Of a DNA stretch of 26,055 bases, positions 1 to 7,183 are shown piece after piece. A program made the translations under genes and the position numbers. Location of the stretch: the IMG/VR virus record IMGVR_UViG_3300044546_000048, positions 1 through 26,055 of that record. One strand, written 5' to 3'. The notes under the pieces are model-generated. The model ran no database searches, was not told the DNA's origin, and saw nothing but the letters and a program-made list of their open reading frames with translations. How positions within the stretch are numbered: position 1 is the stretch's first letter; every line of letters starts with the position of its first letter. This DNA is from a virus.

Positions 1-1419
1 GCCGCCGTAGGTGTCGATGGTGATGGGGCAAGTAAATGTTTTACCTGCGCTGGTGATGGTTTGGGTTGTGCCGCCGGAGAAAGTTAATGTTGCTGAATTG
101 CTAAAAGTAACGCCGGAGCCGTTTGTCCAACTACCATAGATTGTTGTTCCACTATTAAAATTGATTGTTACGGAGGACGTTCTTAATGAAGCGTCAACAC
201 CCGGCAAATATCCAACTACATTGCTAGAAGTTATCGACGACCCCGCAGATACAAAATTATCAATAACTGCGGTATCTTGTGCTAATGGGTAATATACGAG
301 CGATGAAGACCCGCCCGAAGTTTGCGCCCAGACGTTATTGGCAAAGTTTTGTGACCCAGAGCCAACAAGAAACACCGTCTTAGGCGCATCAAACGTGATG
401 CCCCTGCACTCACCGCGATTGCCGATGCGTGTTCCGCTGATGGGGGCTGCTGTGCCACGGACATACAGGCCACGGAAGTCTGCGTCTGTCAGGCTTGGGG
501 CAGAATTGACCACAAGGTCTTGTGAGATGCCGTAAGTGGCCGATGCAAAGAATACGCGCCTGTTACCTGCTGTGCCTGTGGTGGACAGTGTGCCGTTGAT
601 GGTTTGCTGGGCGTTGAAGGTGACTGTAGTTACACTGGCCGACGCGGGTCCGGCAACAGAAAAGTTATTAAATGTGTTTGCGCCAAGAATGGTTACGGAT
701 GTCCCAGTTGAGTTGGTAAATGAGCACGCTACGTTATAAAACGTCAGGCCAGCACCGAGTGGAAGGTTTATTCCTACCGCTGCACCAGATGATGCAAAGT
801 TTATTTGTGAAGTTCCTGCATTAAATGTAAGGTTTGTATTAGTGGAAAAATTAATTGACGAAGAACTATTTACTCCAACGGTGACTGTTGAGTTATTTAA
901 AATAAGAGCACGTAAATTAGAGTTGCTTGAACTAAGTTGACCCGATAACGTAACCGTGTAGCCACTTGTCGAGGTATTAAAAGTACCCGCCGTCAAAATT
1001 AAATTTGATGTAGTTAAGGCGCTTCCAAGAGTCCACTCCCCTCCTACTCCATTAAGTATGAAGTTGCCACCAAAGGAAGCGCCGTTGGGGGTAATCGTCT
1101 TGCCTGTGGTTGTTGCGCTAAATGTAATCCCGCCTGTTGCGCTCCACACAGTCCCCGCTAACAATGTCATGGAGCCGCGAATGTTCAGCGTAGGTGATGT
1201 ACCCGTAGCAAACGTAACCGTACCTGCTGACACTGTAATGTCTAGACAGGCCAATGCGCCCGTCATGGTGACGGTGTAGGTTCCCGCTTGGTCAAAGAAG
1301 ACGCTATCCGCTACGGTCGGGACAGACGCACCACTACCCCCGCCGGAGGTAGCAGACCAGTTTGTAGTGCTGGTGGTGTCCCAAGTGCCAGTACCACCAA
1401 CCCAGAAGCGATCACTCAT
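1..1419 (-). CDS. Large beta-rich virion protein, N-terminal 473 codons (continues off left edge)
   Basis: The minus-strand frame starts at 1419 behind a GAGGAG site and stays open to position 1, so the C terminus lies outside the window. It begins MSDRFWVGGTGTWDTT and soon after reads TNWSATSGGG and ADSVFFD, an opening I recognise from phage tail or appendage proteins. The rest is low-complexity Ser/Thr/Gly/Asn sequence with recurring short beta-strand units such as 'GKTITPNGASFGGNFILNG', the look of a right-handed beta-helix or stacked beta-sheet. It is the last gene visible in the late operon, after the adaptors and small proteins, which fits a distal tail or host-contact protein. No enzyme motif is visible. 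Virion role is inferred; exact function is unknown. Confidence 0.75.
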   Translation of the reverse strand, partial: MSDRFWVGGTGTWDTTSTTNWSATSGGGSGASVPTVADSVFFDQAGTYTVTMTGALACLDITVSAGTVTFATGTSPTLNIRGSMTLLAGTVWSATGGITFSATTTGKTITPNGASFGGNFILNGVGGEWTLGSALTTSNLILTAGTFNTSTSGYTVTLSGQLSSSNSNLRALILNNSTVTVGVNSSSSINFSTNTNLTFNAGTSQINFASSGAAVGINLPLGAGLTFYNVACSFTNSTGTSVTILGANTFNNFSVAGPASASVTTVTFNAQQTINGTLSTTGTAGNRRVFFASATYGISQDLVVNSAPSLTDADFRGLYVRGTAAPISGTRIGNRGECRGITFDAPKTVFLVGSGSQNFANNVWAQTSGGSSSLVYYPLAQDTAVIDNFVSAGSSITSSNVVGYLPGVDASLRTSSVTINFNSGTTIYGSWTNGSGVTFSNSATLTFSGGTTQTITSAGKTFTCPITIDTYGG

Positions 1420-1421
1420 TT

Positions 1422-1613
1422 TTACTCCTCAGTTGGAGGAGTTTCTTCAACAACTTCTGCTGGTGGGGCGGTTACGATGGCAATCCAGTTGTCCACGCGC
1501 TGCTGTTTCATGGCATCAATCTGCTCATCAGTCATGCCGTGGTCGTCAGGCAGGTGCAAGGCGTCCCGGAAGACGCCGTGCGGAGTTGCAAATTCAAAGT
1601 CGATCTTGACCAT
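1422..1613 (-). CDS. Small acidic protein of unknown function (63 aa)
   Basis: It starts MVKIDFEFATPHGVFRDAL and ends in an acidic, proline-containing tail (PPAEVVEETPPTEE). Mid-protein sequence DDHGMTDEQIDAMKQQR looks helical. It sits two bases upstream of the large beta-rich protein, whose ribosome binding site overlaps this gene's end, so the two are likely co-translated. No known domain is recognised. Similar small ORFs often accompany tail-fibre genes and might act as fibre chaperones, but that is a guess from position. The open frame, tight spacing and codon pattern support a real gene. Confidence 0.65.
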   Translation of the reverse strand: MVKIDFEFATPHGVFRDALHLPDDHGMTDEQIDAMKQQRVDNWIAIVTAPPAEVVEETPPTEE

Positions 1614-1621
1614 GGTTCAAA

Positions 1622-1801
1622 TCAAGCAGCTTCGAGTTCGTCTTCCGCAAACCAGCGATGCTGGACATTGCCTTCGGCATCAGTCCACTCGATCATGTAG
1701 AAGAAATTGCCGTCTTCATCCATGCGCAGAGACTGCACCGGACCTTCAGGGATTACGGCCTTGACGCGGACCGATTGGGCTTTTGCAAATTTAGTTGCCA
1801 T
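1622..1801 (-). CDS. Small protein of unknown function (59 aa)
   Basis: The frame reads MATKFAKAQSVRVKAVIP, then a conserved-looking core (DGNFFYMIEWTDAEG) and ends FAEDELEAA. A strong GGAGA site lies just upstream of the ATG at 1801. The alternation of charged and aromatic residues suggests a small compact beta fold of the SH3-like size class, but no family is recognised. It fills exactly the space between its neighbours in the late operon, with 12 bases to the gene upstream and 8 to the gene downstream, which is good evidence that it is translated. Confidence 0.65.
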   Translation of the reverse strand: MATKFAKAQSVRVKAVIPEGPVQSLRMDEDGNFFYMIEWTDAEGNVQHRWFAEDELEAA

Positions 1802-1813
1802 GATGATCTCCTA

Positions 1814-2395
1814 TCAAACAGCGTCGAGGCTGAAAGTGTAAGTGACGTTCAAAGTGTCACCAGAAACAACGCTACGGTCGCCGGGCGCTTGAAAGTCGGA
1901 GGCCGAGAACAGAATACCTGTAGTGCCGCTTTTTGTGCTGTTGCTAATCAAGAACGCACCGCCCACGGTAGACGTGGCGTTGATGGTAAACGACGCTGGA
2001 GAAGCGCTGTTGTCGATCACCGAAGGATCAGCCGTGGTAGCGGTGCCAAACGTCGCTGCGGGGCGCGTGGCGTTGCTGTATGGAACCACTTCAGTCCAGC
2101 CTGCGTGCGAAGCGGCAGTGTCGCCAGCGGCAGGGGTGTTGGACGCGCCCGCACCGTACAAACCAATGAACCACGTAGCAGTGTACGAACTGCCCGTGAA
2201 ATACTTGGTGTTCATGTCTTGCAGGCCGACGTTGACGACCAGATTGTGGGACTTTGCCTCCCACTTCAGGTTACCGTCTTTGTCAAAGCACTGGATGCCA
2301 TAGACACCGCCTGCTCCGACGCCTTCTTCTACCGGCTTAGCCAGCGCAAGGGCGGCACCGATAAAATCACTTGAATTTGCCTTGTTATCTAACAT
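1814..2395 (-). CDS. Phage structural protein, tail or head-fibre like (193 aa)
   Basis: Start chosen at MLDNKANSSDFIGAALA (2395) because AAGGAGC precedes it; the frame is open further upstream, but that stretch overlaps the next gene. Residues about 20-60 (GVYGIQCFDKDGNLKWEAKSH followed by NLVVNVGLQDMN) resemble a segment common in small phage virion proteins; the remainder is Ser/Thr/Ala/Gly-rich beta sequence ending GDTLNVTYTFSLDAV. No transmembrane segment or enzyme motif is seen. Position between adaptor-like proteins and the distal beta-rich protein points to a minor virion component. Precise role unknown. Confidence 0.72.
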   Translation of the reverse strand: MLDNKANSSDFIGAALALAKPVEEGVGAGGVYGIQCFDKDGNLKWEAKSHNLVVNVGLQDMNTKYFTGSSYTATWFIGLYGAGASNTPAAGDTAASHAGWTEVVPYSNATRPAATFGTATTADPSVIDNSASPASFTINATSTVGGAFLISNSTKSGTTGILFSASDFQAPGDRSVVSGDTLNVTYTFSLDAV

Positions 2396-2405
2396 GAGGT
2401 GCTCC

Positions 2406-2813
2406 TTATGAAATGCGAATAAGTGCCGAAGTTGCCGTGTTTGCGGGCATCTGCACGGTGAACGAAGTGGTTGCCGTTTTATCAGCACCAAAATCCAATA
2501 CCGCCACAGCAAGATTGCCGAGGTTTGTATTGTATATGAGCGCTCCACGCGCTGTAAAGTTAGCTGGATTCCACGTTGTGTCCGCAAAATCCAAATAGGC
2601 TGTTGTGCCTGATTGCTGCACTGTCACGCCGGTCAAAGTGTTTCCACCAGCAACGTATCCTGTGCCAGTGATTTCGTTGGTTGTGCTGTACACCAGTGTG
2701 CCTGCGCCAAGGTCTGCCTCGGCTGTGTACAACGCCATTTTGAGCGTGCCAGTAGCCAGATACTGAAGTGCAATGAACTTCGCCTGCGTGGTAAGAGTTT
2801 GTTGGAATGCCAT
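2406..2813 (-). CDS. Beta-sandwich-like phage virion protein (135 aa)
   Basis: The protein begins MAFQQTLTTQAKFIALQYLATGT's shorter core 'LKMALYTAEADLG', followed by VYSTTNEITGTGYVAGG and a beta-strand-rich remainder ending ATSALIRIS. This 'ALYT.....YT..NEITGTGY.AGG..L' pattern is familiar from small proteins in many tailed phages, usually annotated hypothetical. Its ATG shares one base with the TGA of the adaptor-like gene upstream (TGATG junction), so translation is probably coupled. Placement right after an adaptor gene suggests a small tail or connector-associated protein. The family is recognised only by pattern. Confidence 0.75.
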   Translation of the reverse strand: MAFQQTLTTQAKFIALQYLATGTLKMALYTAEADLGAGTLVYSTTNEITGTGYVAGGNTLTGVTVQQSGTTAYLDFADTTWNPANFTARGALIYNTNLGNLAVAVLDFGADKTATTSFTVQMPANTATSALIRIS

Positions 2814-3724
2814 CAGTTAACCTGTGTGCGAACTTGCCCGTTACGATACGCATCGCCGCGCTGCTTGCCGTCTGCCAAATTCTTGTACAAGGCAACCGCC
2901 TGAACGTACCGATCTTGATACAGCTTGACCATGTCGGCATCACCCTTCATGTAGGTCAACGCTTCGCACATGGTTCCGTACAACAGCACGGAATCAAAGT
3001 TGTCGCCCAACCATGATGTGCCAAGTGCGTTGCCAACAGTAGAAACAGGGATAGAAAAACCTGACCCTGTGTTGCCAATAGTTGATGATGTTGCACTTAA
3101 TGTATCGCCAATTACAAACCCAGTGCCGCCTTGGACCAACGTAACAGAAGTAACCGCATTGCCGGAAATCACAACATTAGCAACTGCACCAGAGCCAGCG
3201 CCACCCGTTAAAGGCACATTCAAATAAGTGCCGTTGGTGTACAGACTTCCACCAGTAACTGTTCCAAGAGTGATAACAGGCGTCTGAATGATTGACTCGG
3301 GGTACGCGTAGTAGTGCAGCTCTGCGCTGTACGCAGCGTCTGGCGTTGGCCCAACAATAAAAGTCAGCTCATCCTGATTGGTTGATAGAGGGCCAAAGAT
3401 GGCGTAGTGCTTGGGCTTGCCTGTGATGGCGGGGTTGGGGTAAGCATCACGTATGAAGTTCACGTCCTTGTCCAGCAAATACTCATACGCGCCACCAGCA
3501 GCGGGAAAAATTGCCAAACTGTAAACGGAGAAAAAATCTCCCGGACAGTTCAAATACTTGTTGTTGGCGGACAACGATCCGGTCACGTTTTTACGCTGGT
3601 TCGCTGGCTGAGCAACGTTGAAGATACGCTGCTCAGCCTGCCGAATGAACGTGTTCATATCGACCGTTGCGAAAGTGTTCTCGCAATAGTCTTGGACAGC
3701 GGTGACCAGCTCGTCGTACGTCAT
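2813..3724 (-). CDS. Head-tail adaptor / tail-tubular-A-like protein with inserted beta domain (303 aa)
   Basis: The helical N terminus (MTYDELVTAVQDYCENTF, then FIRQAEQRIFN, residues 1-36) and the middle segment FIVGPTPDAAYSAELHYYAYP (about 122-142) match phage head-tail adaptor or connector proteins that bind below the portal. The helical C terminus (LLYGTMCEALTYMKGDADM, then YQDRYVQAV) is also typical. Between them, residues about 152-230 hold a glycine-rich insertion with YTNGTYLNVPLTGG and VQGGTGFVIGDTLSA, a module known as an add-on in many virion proteins and absent from minimal family members. Its stop overlaps the next start by one base. It resembles 4573-5508 in architecture. Confidence 0.8.
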   Translation of the reverse strand: MTYDELVTAVQDYCENTFATVDMNTFIRQAEQRIFNVAQPANQRKNVTGSLSANNKYLNCPGDFFSVYSLAIFPAAGGAYEYLLDKDVNFIRDAYPNPAITGKPKHYAIFGPLSTNQDELTFIVGPTPDAAYSAELHYYAYPESIIQTPVITLGTVTGGSLYTNGTYLNVPLTGGAGSGAVANVVISGNAVTSVTLVQGGTGFVIGDTLSATSSTIGNTGSGFSIPVSTVGNALGTSWLGDNFDSVLLYGTMCEALTYMKGDADMVKLYQDRYVQAVALYKNLADGKQRGDAYRNGQVRTQVN

Positions 3725-3987
3725 GCCATTGGACCCCGAGACATCAAGCCCTTAGTGGCCGCGCCAGTACCGCGCATCTTAATGCCGCTGGTCTTTGTGG
3801 GCTCGTCACCAGCGGATTTGCTAATAGCACCAATGCTTACATCGTACGTGTCGAGTTTGCTATGGTTAGGCTCTTTGCCGGGGTTGGTAGAGGCTTTTAC
3901 GGCCTTACCATCCATTGTGTGCGGCTTGGCGTAGACGCTGGCATCGCCAACTTCTTTGCCCATCATTTTCTTGCTATATGTAGCCAT
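3721..3987 (-). CDS. Small basic phage protein with RGTGAATKG tail (88 aa)
   Basis: Begins MATYSKKMMGKEVGDASV and ends GIKMRGTGAATKGLMSRGPMA. The C-terminal motif G-I-x-x-R-G-x-G-x-A-x-x-G resembles short motifs in neighbouring small proteins (3990-4178, 5764-6033, 6037-6375), suggesting a shared binding role, perhaps to a virion surface or nucleic acid. No membrane segment is present and the composition is lysine-rich and probably disordered. It overlaps the adaptor-like gene by four bases (ATGA junction). Function is unknown. Confidence 0.7.
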   Translation of the reverse strand: MATYSKKMMGKEVGDASVYAKPHTMDGKAVKASTNPGKEPNHSKLDTYDVSIGAISKSAGDEPTKTSGIKMRGTGAATKGLMSRGPMA

Positions 3988-3989
3988 GA

Positions 3990-4178
3990 TTATCCTCGTT
4001 TCTGCGCTGCAATTTTAGCCAAGCCACGGCCCATAGATTTCATGTTGGCGTTGGTTTTACCCTTGCCAGCACCCTTGCCGCCCATTGTTTCTTTAGCTGT
4101 CGGGCCACTGTTGGGGAAGATTTGAACATTAGTCTTACCCTTTTTAGCAATGCCGTCGGCTGATCGTGTGTATGCCAT
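3990..4178 (-). CDS. Small basic protein with ADGIAKKGKT motif (62 aa)
   Basis: Start at 4178 (MAYTRSADGIAKKGKTN) is chosen because AAGGAG lies seven bases upstream; a TTG further up is less likely. The protein is lysine/glycine-rich (GGKGAGKGKTNANMKSMGRG) and strongly basic, with the family motif at its N terminus instead of its C terminus. It likely lacks a globular core. Its ribosome binding site overlaps the end of the zinc-ribbon gene upstream. Function unknown; basic charge would permit DNA or capsid binding. Confidence 0.68.
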   Translation of the reverse strand: MAYTRSADGIAKKGKTNVQIFPNSGPTAKETMGGKGAGKGKTNANMKSMGRGLAKIAAQKRG

Positions 4179-4189
4179 TTCAATCTCCT

Positions 4190-4573
4190 TCAAGATATGG
4201 TAACTGTACCAACAAATGCCGTTGCCACCAAGTAGTTTGGCGTTAAACCGACATCAAAATTACTAGCCCCGCCTACCGGGTTCCAGCCCCACTGAATATC
4301 TCGTGATCCGCCCGACGGGTTGCCGTCTTCGTTTACGCCAGAAGTGACATACGTTGTGTCCTTACGCGGGTTGCGTAAAGCTTGCGGATCATCTACAGGA
4401 AATGTGCCTAGCATCAACTGCGGCTGATCCGGGTCCCAGCATGCAGGGCACACCAGCAACTCGTACTTACGCTGCTTAATGATCTCGGTACGCAACTTCT
4501 TGAGTTTGTACTGCTGCCCACAGCGATCACACATAGCAATCGCTATTTTGCCCGACGCGAAACGATTACCCAT
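4190..4573 (-). CDS. Zinc-ribbon phage protein (127 aa)
   Basis: Two CxxC pairs are visible, CDRCGQQY (residues about 15-22) and CPACWD (about 42-47), spaced as in a zinc ribbon. The second half (ATAFVGTVTIS at the end, preceded by an Asn/Gly-rich stretch) looks like a small beta domain. The one-base overlap with the upstream adaptor-like gene (stop and start share base 4573) suggests translational coupling and a role in the same assembly step. The family occurs in phages as a hypothetical protein. Zinc binding is inferred from spacing. Confidence 0.75.
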   Translation of the reverse strand: MGNRFASGKIAIAMCDRCGQQYKLKKLRTEIIKQRKYELLVCPACWDPDQPQLMLGTFPVDDPQALRNPRKDTTYVTSGVNEDGNPSGGSRDIQWGWNPVGGASNFDVGLTPNYLVATAFVGTVTIS

Positions 4574-5508
4574 TAGTAACCCCCGCCACTTCCAATAAAC
4601 GATGGCCTTGGAACAAGTCGTAGTGGAGCTTTCTCGCGGTCTTCCCCAGCAGCAATTTCAAAGGTCTCGTCGTAAATCTGCTTGAGCATCTGAATGCGTG
4701 GCATCAACTCAGGAACCTTGACCGCAATATGGTACGCCAGACCAGCCACAAGACATGGCAGAAAGCGAAAGTTCATGTCAGCCGTTTGAACGCCAGCGCC
4801 AGCATCCTGCACTCGGCGCAGTCTCCAATACACAAACTGATACGGGGTAGTGTTGTCGGGAGTTGGCCAGAGAGTTACAGCGGGGAGCTGGGGAACAAAC
4901 ACCGCAGTGCCATTTGTATGCGAGGCTGCGGTTGTGTTGTTTTGTCCACGGAACACACCCCCAAGGGTATTCCCTGATACGTAGGTGTAATAGATATCTT
5001 CCGAGTCAAGGCGCATGAAGCCCGATCCGGCTAGTCCAACCACCGTGTTAAGCGTGAGCGTAGTGTCTGTGGAGTTGATGGCCCCGACGAGGACTGACGA
5101 CGTAGGGTTAGTTTCGCCAGAAAGCCGCTGAATCCAGACTTGAATTGGGCGAGCTTGGCTAAGCTTGTTTGGAATAGTTGCATAGGTAGAAACGCTAATG
5201 CGTGAAATAGTTAGGTCAGCTTGCGTAGAAGCAGTGTTTGACCCAGTACGGACAACGTGCTCTAGAAGGTCGATAGTGTCTGTAGGCAAGGCGTATGTTG
5301 CCAAGCCCGGAGTCAGGTTAATAATCCCCTGCTCCATCGTCCACATGTTGATACCCTTGTTTTGCCACTCAATGGTCATCAGGTTCATCGACCGACGAGC
5401 TGTACGCAGGTCGTAGCCAGAACGCATCTCACGGCCAGCCCTCTCCCACGCCTCTTCAGCGATCTCCGTAAAGTCCATATTGAAGAGGGTGGAGCCGGTA
5501 GTGGTCAT
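4573..5508 (-). CDS. Head-tail adaptor-like protein with inserted beta domain (311 aa)
   Basis: The N-terminal helices (FTEIAEEAWERAGREMRSG, then LRTARRSMNLM and IEWQNKGINMW, residues about 13-56) are typical of phage adaptor or portal-neck proteins, as are the segments LWPTPDNTTPYQFVYWRLRR (213-232) and the helical C-terminal region (AGLAYHIAVKVPELM, 255-269). Residues about 138-206 form a beta insertion containing LTLNTVVGLAGSGFMRLDSE, then YYTYVSGN and the pattern FRGQNNTTAASHTNGTAV, a recognisable phage surface module. It shares layout with 2813-3724 but carries a different inserted domain. The protein probably extends the neck below the portal. Confidence 0.8.
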   Translation of the reverse strand: MTTTGSTLFNMDFTEIAEEAWERAGREMRSGYDLRTARRSMNLMTIEWQNKGINMWTMEQGIINLTPGLATYALPTDTIDLLEHVVRTGSNTASTQADLTISRISVSTYATIPNKLSQARPIQVWIQRLSGETNPTSSVLVGAINSTDTTLTLNTVVGLAGSGFMRLDSEDIYYTYVSGNTLGGVFRGQNNTTAASHTNGTAVFVPQLPAVTLWPTPDNTTPYQFVYWRLRRVQDAGAGVQTADMNFRFLPCLVAGLAYHIAVKVPELMPRIQMLKQIYDETFEIAAGEDREKAPLRLVPRPSFIGSGGGY

Positions 5509-5511
5509 GTT

Positions 5512-5760
5512 TTACTTCTTTGCTGTCTTCAATGAGTCTACAAATGCCTGTTTGGTAGGGGCACCAGCAGTACCGGGCTTGCGCATTTTCTCACCAGAAC
5601 CAGCGGCAATACGCTTCTTCTTGGCGTTAATGTTGGCATAAAGGCCAACAGCGCCACCCTCGGCGAACTGCGTGAAGTCAGTGTTATCCCGGCGGGCTTT
5701 CTTTTTCCCACTGGGCATCTTAGAGGGGAGCATTGCCCCCATACCGCGACTGGCTCTCAT
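5512..5760 (-). CDS. Small basic protein of unknown function (82 aa)
   Basis: The sequence (MRASRGMGAMLPSKMPSG, then KKKARRDNTDFTQFAEGG) is rich in Lys, Arg, Gly and Ala, and ends RKPGTAGAPTKQAFVDSL plus TAKK. A second possible start, MGAML, lies six codons in; neither has an outstanding ribosome binding site. The 'EKMRKPGTAGAPTK' segment recalls the Gly/Lys motifs in nearby small genes. Gaps of three bases on each side support an intact late operon. No function can be assigned. Confidence 0.62.
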   Translation of the reverse strand: MRASRGMGAMLPSKMPSGKKKARRDNTDFTQFAEGGAVGLYANINAKKKRIAAGSGEKMRKPGTAGAPTKQAFVDSLKTAKK

Positions 5761-5763
5761 AGC

Positions 5764-6033
5764 TCAACACATCTTTCCGCGAGTTTTACCCCGCTTAGCG
5801 ATACCGTCTGCACGGGTAACACCACCAGAAGCCATCCTCTTGGGCTTACGCGCAGACCCACCGTCAATATCTTGCGGAACTGGCATACCTTCGCGGAACA
5901 CTGAGTCTTTAGGCGCAGGCTTCTTAGGCGCTGGCTTAGGCGCGGGCTTTTTTGAAGGCGGCGCACCTTCTGGATCAGTAGGTGGTTCGCCCATTTCAGC
6001 GGTGTAGATACCGCCGTCTTTATATTTTTTCAT
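5764..6033 (-). CDS. Pro/Lys-rich small protein with ADGIAKRGKTRG tail (89 aa)
   Basis: After a short N terminus (MKKYKDGGIYTAEMGEPP) comes a repeat-like Pro/Ala/Lys stretch (KKPAPKPAPKKPAPK, about residues 28-42) resembling a flexible TonB- or histone-tail-like linker. The C terminus reads GGVTRADGIAKRGKTRGKMC and carries the motif shared with 3990-4178 and 6037-6375. The protein is highly basic and probably extended. Binding of capsid or DNA is possible. Function unknown. Confidence 0.68.
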   Translation of the reverse strand: MKKYKDGGIYTAEMGEPPTDPEGAPPSKKPAPKPAPKKPAPKDSVFREGMPVPQDIDGGSARKPKRMASGGVTRADGIAKRGKTRGKMC

Positions 6034-6036
6034 GGC

Positions 6037-6375
6037 TTAGCACTTCCCACCATTTTTCATAGTTACTTGCGTACCTCTGGTAAGGCCCTGTTTAGCAATG
6101 CCGTTAGCAGACTTATGACCAGAAGCCAAACCACCAGCCTTCAAACCTTTGTGGGCCTTGGAAGCTGGCATGCCCGCATGCTTAGCCAAAGCTGCTGGCA
6201 TTTTGCCTTTTTTCATTTCGTCTTTCATATCGCCACCTTTAGAAAACTTGCGGCTCTTGTCCGCGTTGGAGAATTCTTTGCCCACAGATTGTGGGACGCC
6301 TGCCTTCTTAGCAAACGCTGGGTTGTTAGCCACCGCCGCCATAAAATTATGTTGTTTCTTGCTAACTGAGGGCAC
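6037..6375 (-). CDS. DUF3008-like small phage protein with NGIAKQGLTRG tail (112 aa)
   Basis: The N terminus MPSVSKKQHNFMAAVANNP, then AGVPQSVGKEF, matches the short helical 'SxKQ..FM..V' motif of DUF3008-type proteins found in phages. A Lys/Gly-rich linker (KKGKMPAALAKHAGMPAS) leads to the C-terminal segment SANGIAKQGLTRG, the same motif as neighbouring small genes, followed by a final cysteine. It overlaps the membrane-protein gene upstream by 14 bases. Family assignment rests on the N-terminal motif; the role is unknown. Confidence 0.72.
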   Translation of the reverse strand: MPSVSKKQHNFMAAVANNPAFAKKAGVPQSVGKEFSNADKSRKFSKGGDMKDEMKKGKMPAALAKHAGMPASKAHKGLKAGGLASGHKSANGIAKQGLTRGTQVTMKNGGKC

Positions 6376-6610
6376 TGCGATGCTCCTTCATGAAGTCATC
6401 AATCTTGCTCTCAAGACGGTCCAACCGGGCCAGAACACGATTGATGTCGCTGTGCACATCCGCCTTGGTCACGTACTTCTCAGCGTTCTCTTCACGGGTC
6501 TTGCTCAACAAGATGCTCAGGCGCTTCACTTCATCGTGCGACACGCGCACCCACAGCAACAACGCTGCAGAAGCAAACGACAACAGAACGTTCCAGACCA
6601 TCAAGTCCAT
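6362..6610 (-). CDS. Small membrane protein with coiled coil, holin- or spanin-like candidate (82 aa)
   Basis: Residues about 4-22 (MVWNVLLSFASAALLLWVR) form one hydrophobic helix, followed by a charged helical region with heptad-like leucines (VKRLSILLSKTREENAEK, then VLARLDRLESKIDDFMKEH). One transmembrane helix plus a cytoplasmic or periplasmic coiled coil is the layout of some phage lysis accessory proteins (i-spanins, atypical holins) and of virion membrane proteins. No endolysin is present next to it, so the lysis role is only a possibility. It lies between two small basic-protein genes in the late operon. Confidence 0.72.
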   Translation of the reverse strand: MDLMVWNVLLSFASAALLLWVRVSHDEVKRLSILLSKTREENAEKYVTKADVHSDINRVLARLDRLESKIDDFMKEHRSALS

Positions 6611-6611
6611 G

Positions 6612-6866
6612 TCAGCACTTCCATCGCGCCAATGACGCGGCTTTACGAGTGGGCTTGCCCTTCTCGTCTTTCATTGGACCGGGCATACCTGACATGCGTG
6701 CGCAGAACGAGTCCTTGCGCTTGCCACCCTGCGGCTGCGGGGCTTTGAGGTTGCTACCGGTTGCAGCGTTGTACTTGGCACGGCCTTTGGCTGTTAACCC
6801 AGCTCCCTTGGAGGCAGGTAACTTCTCACCACGACCGATTGCAAGGGATGGGGTCTTCTTAGCCAT
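6612..6866 (-). CDS. DUF6321-like small basic phage protein (84 aa)
   Basis: The order of motifs KGAGLTAKGRAKYNAATGS, then LKAPQPQGGKRKDSFCARM, then SGMPGPMKDEKGKPTRKA and ARW near the C terminus is the pattern I associate with DUF6321, a small domain frequent in aquatic phages. Spacing of the motifs is intact, so this looks like a full-length copy. The protein is very basic. It overlaps the gene upstream by eight bases. Molecular function is not established; a virion or DNA-associated role would suit its charge and location. Confidence 0.8.
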   Translation of the reverse strand: MAKKTPSLAIGRGEKLPASKGAGLTAKGRAKYNAATGSNLKAPQPQGGKRKDSFCARMSGMPGPMKDEKGKPTRKAASLARWKC

Positions 6867-7140
6867 AAAACACCGTGATTTTTGCGGTAGCAGGGAGCGT
6901 TACATGGACGTTCGTTCTGAACAAAATCCCTTGGCCGGGAAGCGGCATCGTAATTGGCTGCGTACCCGTCGCAATGTTAAATTGCAACAGTACGGTGCCG
7001 CTTGCACCGCCGTCACGGAAGATTACATCGCCAGCGGTTCCGCCAGAAATGCAATGGTAGGCTCTGACACGCGTGCGGTAAGTCACCACGGTAGCCGTAG
7101 CTTCGGTGTGTACCGCTAGGACATCGGTTTGCATCGACAT
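6859..7140 (-). CDS. Small beta-rich phage protein (93 aa)
   Basis: Start at 7140 (MSMQTDVLAVHTEATATV) is set by AGGAG seven bases upstream. The sequence alternates in a beta pattern (RTRVRAYHCISGGTAG, DVIFRDGGASGTVLLQFN, then ITVFYG at the end), as in small Ig-like or jelly-roll capsid-surface proteins. No catalytic motif is visible. It follows a UUCG-loop hairpin and another beta-rich small gene downstream of the major capsid gene, consistent with a minor head component. Function inferred from position only. Confidence 0.7.
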   Translation of the reverse strand: MSMQTDVLAVHTEATATVVTYRTRVRAYHCISGGTAGDVIFRDGGASGTVLLQFNIATGTQPITMPLPGQGILFRTNVHVTLPATAKITVFYG

Positions 7141-7154
7141 AATCAATCTCCTTT

Positions 7155-7175
7155 AAAACAGGGGCCGAAGCCCCC
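7155..7175 (-). terminator. Hairpin with TTCG loop, probable weak intrinsic terminator
   Basis: On the minus strand GGGGC-TTCG-GCCCC (7161-7174) is followed by TGTTTT. The stem is perfect and the UUCG loop is exceptionally stable. The short T run suggests partial termination between the gene ending at 7184 and the one starting at 7140, or an RNA processing/stability element. Confidence 0.6.
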
Positions 7176-7183
7176 GAGATCAA

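Noticed and set aside
1141-1180. Possible 11-bp palindrome copy in the late region (CTAACAATGTC)
   Set aside because: It breaks symmetry at the right arm and lies in the low-complexity virion gene; treated as chance.
1658-2374. Plus-strand open frame of 238 codons
   Set aside because: Antisense to two supported late genes, Arg/Cys/His-rich and without a ribosome binding site.
2396-2587. N-terminal extension of the 1814-2395 gene
   Set aside because: The extension overlaps the 2406-2813 gene, and a strong AAGGAG precedes the internal ATG at 2395.
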